Shown here: in pieces, positions 57,530 to 64,000 of the stretch
How the letters are laid out: each line of letters starts with the position of its first letter
Numbering within the stretch: the stretch's first letter is position 1
The notes under the pieces: generated by a model
The model's database searches: none
The model's input: the letters and a program-made list of their open reading frames with translations, nothing else
What the model was told of the DNA's origin: nothing
NCBI GenBank assembly: GCA_963969365.1
Contig: OZ017762.1
Span: 806,001 to 870,000, forward strand
Origin: Asterochloris sp. CNOR1
Taxonomy: Eukaryota > Chlorophyta > Trebouxiophyceae > Trebouxiales > Trebouxiaceae
DNA: 64,000 nt
Reading direction: 5' to 3'
Made by a program: the position numbers and the translations under genes

Positions 57530-60500
57530 TCAGCGCAGCAGCAGCCGAAGAGCCAGGGGGCTGCTGCCGCTGAGGGGCAGTGTCTCCCCTTGTGGCCGCA
57601 GAGCTGGCTGCTCCTGCTGCTGGCCTGTCGCCCGCACCTGGGGAGCACAGGGGAAGAAGCGCGATTTGCCATGCAGGGCACAGGGCAACTGCAGGAGTCC
57701 ACAGCAACCTCTCTTGCATTGCAGAGCTTGTGGCACAGTGAGAGCCAGGCGCAGTTCACACAGAGTGTCACCCCACAGCTTGCTGGCGCCATGCTAATCT
57801 GCAGACGGCAACAGGGTTCCTGTGCAGAGTCTACTGCAAGACAGAGCTGTGCAAGCCTCTCAGAGAACAAGGCCCTCATGATCGTGATCAGGGTCATCAC
57901 AACAGGGGAGACAGTCAACCCACAACGCTGCAACGGAGCCTGAAGGCAGCATTCAGCCAAGGGACCACAACCCCACCGCCTGTTGCAGCGGCTGGGGGAG
58001 GCTGCCGGGTCGCCAGGGAGGCTCTGCGCCGCGCGAGGGCGGTGCTGTCTGGGCAGCGCGCAGCTGCCACTGTGCACAGCTCCCGGGCAGCTGAGCCTGA
58101 CATCTTCTCAGTCAGCAGGACAGCCTGCACAGCAGGGGCGCACCTGTTGTGCTGCACAGCAGAACGGACTCAGAGGGGGACCCTTGCGCACCTCTGGAGA
58201 TTGCGGCTGACAGCTTTTCAGGCAGCAGGCAGCAGGACAGCCTGCAGGGCAGGGGCCCATCAGGAGCCTGTGCAACCAGAGCAGACAGGACTGCAAGGGC
58301 GAGAGGTGCAAGGCGTCATTTCCCAAGCTGACATGCTTGGCTGCAGAACGTGACACTCACACACTTGTGCAGTGCAGTCAGCAAAGCATTCAGACATGGC
58401 TTCTTGGTGGGCACAACGCTCTGCCCAAGCAGGCATGCTGGAGCAGCTGCGCTGTTCAGGTCCAGGTTAGCTTCCTGGCGCATCACGAGGTCCACTCGGG
58501 GCAGCACGTCAGGCAGGAAGGCACCAGACAGCATGGTGTGTGTCAGAGGAGTCCTGCAGGATCCACCTGCAGCCACTGCGCGGGGGCCGCGGGCGGCATG
58601 CTGTTGATGAGGGCCCCTGCCACCAGGGGCAGCACCCAGGCTGCCTGCTGAGCTGCCTGGGGCTGGCTGGCCGCCAGGTCCAGGAACAGCTGGGCCAAGG
58701 CAGGGGTCGCCGGGCAGCAGCTGGCCGCAGCCTCTGCAAAAGGAGGCGGACATTGCTTGAGGCCCGCTGTTCATGCAGCGCGTGCCGTCATGCAGGTCTG
58801 AGGAAGGCGACAGCTGCTGCGCAGTGAGTGGATTGGGGGTGATGGAGACCACCTCTGCAGCCGGCAGGAAGTGCATGCCCATGCCTGCCTTCAGTAAGCA
58901 TGTTGCTGCAAGAGGGCTGCAGCACACATGCATGTCCTGATTCCTACGCAAGCTCAGCAGGTATTGCCCATTTTCTTCCATACGGCGCTCACCTGCGAGC
59001 TGCACTGCCTGCTTGCGGGGCAGGCTAGGCAGCAGGGCTTGCGCCACTGTAACAATGGAATGCCCATCATAGCACACGGGCTGCCTGAAGAACCTCTGGA
59101 GCTGCTCATCCTGCAGGGCAGGGACAGCAATGTCTGTGCAAGACAAGAAGGCGCCAGTGCACGCTGTGCCAATTTATGAGGTTGGGCAGCCCGTGAAGGG
59201 CAAGACTGCAACACTATGCACGGCAGGCTGACCTGCTGTGGAATCCGTGGCAGCAAGACATGTCCAGGCAGGTGGGCAGCCCTAAACAAGATGCCACTGT
59301 GACAATGTGCATGCAGCAGGCTCATCTGGGGTGGCAGCAAGCCTGGGAAGGCAACACCGTGACCCCTGCATGCAGCAGGCTCACCTGCAGTGGCGGCAGC
59401 TGCTGGAAATCCACCGCCTGCAGCTGCATTGCCGGCACCTGAGCTGCCATGAATCTGGTTGCCAAGGACAGCAGTGGAGCCGAGGACGGCTGTGGGGCCG
59501 CGGGAGGGGGCACCGGCCGTGTGGCTGCCGCTGTCCAGTGAAGATACTCCTTCCACATGTGCTCCTCCAGCTGCAGAGCAGGCGAGAGTTCACAAGTCAG
59601 TGGGTGTTTGTAAAACTCCTCCCCTGTACGTCTGCCCTGCAACACCGGTGCTCCCTCCACATGGGCTGCAGCGAAGCAGGCCAGCGTCCAGAGTGGCTGG
59701 AGTGCAGACACAACAGTCGCACTGATTAAGGCAGCAGCTGCCAGACGGGACTAGATTTATGTGGGGTGCAAGGCGTGGGTGGCTGCCTGCATGCCTTCAC
59801 TCACTGCGATGTCGAAACAGCCAGGATGATGATTAGGGCAGTATCTTCCACTGGTACTGCAGGACACCCTTCTCAGGATCGAGCTAACAGGAGACCAGAT
59901 CATCCTCAAAGCACCAAGGCACACAGGTGCAAGGCACGCCCACCTGTTGGCAGCCAGCTGCCAGCAACAGAGCGTCCTCAAAGGCTTGTCGTGCGGCCTC
60001 TGCCTGCCCACTGAGCGTCTCAAAGAGGGCCAGTGCCAGCCCCCAGAAGGCCCCCTCGACGCGGTGCAGGTGGGAGTCCGCTCCCGCCTTGATCTCACCC
60101 TCTTCCAGCTCCTCAGACTGAGCCCTGCACAGGAGCAGAGGCTGCAATGTAGGGTGGGCTGCTTGCTGACAGGTGGAAGTCCAAATTCCGGGAGAACAGT
60201 GCTTTCAAGGACACTGCTGTTATCTTTTGGTCTTGGGCTCACTCCCTGTGCTACCACAGTCACGCAGCACCCGCATGCATTCAGGCGGAAAGGCAGACTG
60301 CAATGCACATCAGATCGTAATCACATCCCCTCATGCACAAATGAGCCTGCGCCTGAAGATGCAGATCATCAGCTGACGGGAACCCCGCTAGTGCAGGCCA
60401 TGCCGCAGAACCTGATTGCCAGCTAACTGTAGACTGGAGTGCACAACGGTGCATTGTCAGATCAAATAAGGCCTATTTCAGCCAGAATGTGGTAAGCTCG

Positions 60501-63500
60501 CCTCCCCGTACCTGTCAGCTGGCAAGAGGGCTCGCTTCTGCAGTCCACACCGCACAGCCTGGTTGCCAGCCATCTTTCCCCACATCAGCGCATCCCTCAG
60601 GTGCATGGCTTCCTGCCCAGAGCCCGCCGGAGCACCGGCTGCAGCAGCTTGTAGAGCTGCTGCTGGAGACGGCGCCTTAGCTGGTGCTGCTGGCGCTGCC
60701 GCCGAAGCAGCTGCCGCAGGTTCCGTTACTGGTTCCCTCCTCGTGCCTGCAGGGGGAATTTGTAGTGGCCAGGTCAGCTTGCCACGAGGCATGGCACAGG
60801 GTTCACAGGACGGACCCCTTGACCAACATTGCTGCACAGCATCAGCAAGCGCAGAGGTGCCAGCTGTTCTGACGACTGCCTGTCTGCCTCTGTGTTTCAC
60901 GACTTCTCCTCGTTTGTGGTGTTGCACTTGAGTCCGGCAACCCAACAGTAAGAACACCAGTGAAGCGACATCCTGGCATGCCTGCTGGAGTTGTGCCTGT
61001 CAGCATCTTAGCCACAGAAAATGCACCAGCTGTAGGGCTGCAAGCTCTAAAATATTGAAATCAGATGGTGCTCACCAGCCTGCCTGCCGGCCTCCCGGCT
61101 ATCAGCCTCAGAGTCGGTGGATGAGGACGAGGACGAGGACGAGTAGCTGCTGGCGCTGCCCGTCCAGGAGCCGCTGGAAGACGAGGAGGTGTAGCTGCCT
61201 GACCCACTGTAGCTGCGGCTGCTGCCCGAGTAAGTGGTGCTGGTGCTGGCGCTGGGGGCCGGCGCATTTGAGCTGGAGGCGTGGTCATGCCTGCAGGGAA
61301 GTTGATCTAGCGTGTTACAGCCTGGCCGCTGCACGAGCACTGTGCATCAAGGTGCGAGGGGACCCAAAGTTGCGCAAGGTGTAGATGGAGCTGGACATGC
61401 ACAGCGCTCACATGGGGCTGACGAGAACGGATCGGCTTGGGGCAGCGGTGGAGGCCTCATAAGGTCAAGCAGGTTAGTCCTGCTTTGAGCGCTGTGCACT
61501 CTGGCAGGGCTTATCACAGTGACTGAGCCCAGATATGTGCAGCAACCCACCCTGTGAATGAAATCTCTCGTGCCTCCGCAGGCTGAGCGAGCTGCTGTGC
61601 CTTGGCAGCCGAAGGCGCTGCAACACGCACGGCTCTGCCGGGGGTCTGCGGCAGAGCCACACCCTGCAGCGCAGCCGCTGCTAGCAGGGCAAGGGCAGCA
61701 GTGGGCCCCTCCTCTAGGTGCCAGGCCCAGGCTGCCAGGCCAGACACCACCGCTGGGTGCAGCTGGGGCTGGGCGGCAGCCACCCCCACCACAGGATCCT
61801 GCGCCTGCTGCTGTCCAGCAGCCAGCCTCTGCAGCAGCTGCGAAGCGGCCTTGAAGGGCATGCACAGCGCGCGCTGCTGTGGCGCCTTGGCGGCAGAGGC
61901 GGCAGCGGCGGCCGCCTGGCCGCCACCAGCAGCCTGCCACTGCTGCACCCCCAGGACAAGGTCCTGCAGGGGCCTCTTGGCTGCTGCCAGCAGCCCGCTC
62001 TGCTGTAGGCACAGACTGCCTAGGGGCCAGGTGGCCTTGTGCCAGGCCTGCAGCAGGGCGTCGGGCAGCGGGTGCTGCAGGCGCACTGCCTGCTTGGCCG
62101 TCAGCTGGGACATGTACCTGCAGATAGAGGACATAGTCTGATCGGCAATCTGAAAACCACTTAAGCTCTAGCATACTGTCAGCTGGGAGGTGTGCTTGCA
62201 CACACAAAGGACACAAGCTAGCAGGATACTCCAGAGTGAATGCAGCTCCAGCCTTCCCTCTGCTAGACCTTGTACCTGCACGATGGTGGCGGACAGTTTG
62301 AAGTCGAGCAGGCAGTGCCTGAACCCGAGCTCTGGTCGGGCTGTGCAGCAGTGAGCCTGGGCCCAAGGGCACGGCAGCCGGACACATGGCACCAGCCTAC
62401 TCCCAGCCGCAGGCAGCCTCACATGGGTCAGTCACATCACCTCTTCACCTCCAACAAGCAGCCAGTACCTGACACTGAGGCATGGCTGCAGAGGCAGACA
62501 CATGAGGTGTGGGGACTCACAGAGCGCTGTTGACGCGGACAGCCCCCTCCGCATCCAGGCGGCTTGTCAGGTCGCCAAAGGCAGTTGACTGCAGCAGGAC
62601 CTGCGCTCCCGTGGCCTCCTGCCAGCCTGCTATGGACTGCGCCAGGGCCTGGCGCGGCCAGGCCGACTGCAGGGCTGCCTGAAGCGAAGCCTCATCTGAC
62701 ACCTGCGTGCCAGAGGGACGCAAGTAAGTGGCGCCAAGGGCAGCTGCAGGCATGAACATACCGCTGAAGTCTGCTGCCTTTGTGAGAGGCAGGTCTTCCT
62801 TGACTCTCCAGCGTCCCTGCTACTGGTGAAGAAGACGGCAACCTTTGAGCTGGGCCGTACTAAAATTGCCCCTGATTCAAGCACTCGCGTTTGTGTAGCT
62901 CACCATGGGAATCTCCTGTAGGCTGAGGCACCCACACCCAGGGCTGAGAGCTGCCGCCAGCGTCTGGCGCACTCTTGCATTGCTGGTTGCAGTTGGCAGC
63001 TGCTGCCACTTCAGAACAAAGGGCTCCTGCACATGGCCTAGCCTGGAGGCAGCAGGAAGTGCTTGTGATCCTCAAGTTGTGTACAGGCATCAGACACACA
63101 GCAATGGGAACCAGCGAAAGCCTGAGACTGGCTGCCTGGGCACGGCGACATTTCGACCAAGCATGGGATGAGTTGGGATAAGAGCTGCACATATCAGACA
63201 CATGAACAAGCCCACTGCCGCGTGCTGGCGTCTCTGGTGGCGTCACAGCAGTTCATATGCAGCCGGGCGGGCTGGCGCACCTGTGCAGCGCCCTGTCTGG
63301 GAGCACCCCAAAGGCCAGCATGTGGGTGCAGGTCAGCCAGAGCACGCAGGCCTGGGTGGGGTGCCCCTGCACGGCCTGCAGCAGAGCAGCACGTGCCGCG
63401 GGGCCCACTACCCAGGGATCCCTGGCCTCCAGACCTGCAGTCAGAGGTGGCACAGTGTGTCAGACAACTCCTGCAGCAGCCATCTGCCTGTGATGTGCTG

Positions 63501-64000
63501 GGAGCAAAGGGGAGAAATGGAGCCGTCGCCTCCAACGAGGAAGCAGAGTGAGAGCAGGGGCTGAGTACACTTGCCACACTGTGAGCTGTTACTGGCAACA
63601 GTGACCCAGGGCAGCTGCATCTGTCAAGTGCATGTGCACCACCAGCTCTGCTGCACAGCTCTGCTCAGCTCCCCTGCCCAGTGTGGACAGACAACCAAAG
63701 CAGCTGGCCCCACCTGGAACCTTTGCGCTGTGAGAGGCGTGCTGCACAGCTTTGCACATCTCTCCTGCCCAGGCTTCCGCCAGCTCAGCCCTCTCTGCAG
63801 CCACCCAGAGCTGCAGCAGGCGCAGCATTAGGTCCAGGGCAGCGCTGCTGCGCATGTCAGCTGCAGGTTGGGTCTGCTGGTCGCCAGTCACATCCACAAA
63901 GCCTGTGGTGGCTGCTGTGGGGTCAGTCAGCGGGGCGCTGGCTATGCGAATGATCCCGTGCTGCAGCAGCAGGGCTTTCTCTGCCCAGCTGGCTTGCACC
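57530..64000 (-). CDS. Unknown helical-repeat protein with Ser-rich segment (5' partial)
   Basis: Runs in from the right edge. Minus-strand exons with clean splice sites include 64000-63730 (LQHGIIRIASAPLTDPTAAT, ALDLMLRLLQLWVAAERAEL), 63438-63290, 62757-62520, 62120-61555 (Ala/Gln-rich helices), 61292-61078 (Ser-rich: SGSWTGSASSYSSSSSSSST), 60750-60515, 60127-59940 (SEELEEGEIKAG then FWGLALALFETLSGQAEAAR, TPR-like), 59580-59395, 59115-58990, 58740-58560, 58510-58350, 57905-57790 and a last exon to TGA 57530. Helical Ala/Leu repeats suggest a scaffold, and the EEGEI and Ser tracts resemble nuclear RNA-processing proteins. That is weak inference; no family is recognised. Junction phases were not all verified. 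Confidence 0.5.
58118..58265. repeat. Intronic echo pair, 111-bp spacing
   Basis: AGCAGGACAGCCTGCACAGC at 58118 recurs as AGCAGGACAGCCTGCAGGGC at about 58229. About 27 of 33 bases match, with similar flanks (TGACATCTTCTCAGTC against TGACAGCTTTTCAGGC). Confidence 0.75.

Noticed and set aside
61347-62387. Minus-strand open frame of 346 codons
   Set aside because: Another minus frame over the same stretch (about 62120-61555) has proper splice borders and repeat-like helices; this one is its shifted shadow.
1-64000. CRISPR array or prokaryotic operon
   Set aside because: Repeats are degenerate, exon-derived and irregularly spaced, and genes have spliceosomal introns.
1-64000. Introner-type transposable introns as the source of intron similarity
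   Set aside because: Introners share one sequence across genes; here each repeat family matches only its own neighbouring exon.

Overview
The window looks like nuclear DNA of a green alga (Chlorophyta, most likely a trebouxiophyte). It is moderately GC-rich and gene-dense, and every recognisable gene is split by many short introns that mostly start GTGAG and end (C)TGCAG. The recognisable products fit a walled photosynthetic eukaryote: a plastid GNAT acetyltransferase, a lumenal PsbP-domain protein, GET1/WRB, METTL22, a LARGE-type glycosyltransferase, a pectate-lyase-like beta-helix protein and a secreted GH5 cellulase. I saw no rRNA, tRNA, CRISPR array or intact transposon. Exons were built by hand from reading frame, splice sites and phase, so chains described as phase-consistent are strong and the rest are approximate.

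Layout. 1-3050 (+) is the end of an unknown coiled-coil/membrane protein. 3458-6206 (+) is a GT49 glycosyltransferase, followed within about 100 bp by a pectate-lyase-like gene to 8728. 9871-15171 (+) is an unknown multi-pass membrane protein. 15347-18073 (-) is a HEAT-like protein, with a long coiled-coil protein (18174-26907, -) just upstream on the same strand. 28193-31515 (-) is the NSI/SNAT-type acetyltransferase, divergent from a small membrane-protein gene (31768-33612, +). GET1 (33800-34443, -) is divergent from METTL22 (34581-36777, +). 37288-45494 (-) is a coiled-coil protein with an uncharacterised folded C-terminus, divergent from the cellulase with five ShK-like repeats (45730-53044, +). 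53381-55350 (+) is the PsbP-domain protein. 57530-64000 (-) is an unknown helical-repeat protein that runs off the right edge.

Three secreted carbohydrate-active genes point to cell-wall building or remodelling, and two genes act in the plastid. GET1 and METTL22 are housekeeping genes sharing a very short divergent promoter.

The most unusual signal is structural. Many introns hold decayed copies of the neighbouring exon, often including its splice boundary, about 75-200 bp away. I call these exon echoes. They occur in nearly every large gene here. In the cellulase a similar duplication has produced a working extra domain. This suggests continuing local tandem duplication of exon-intron junctions that builds introns and sometimes exons.
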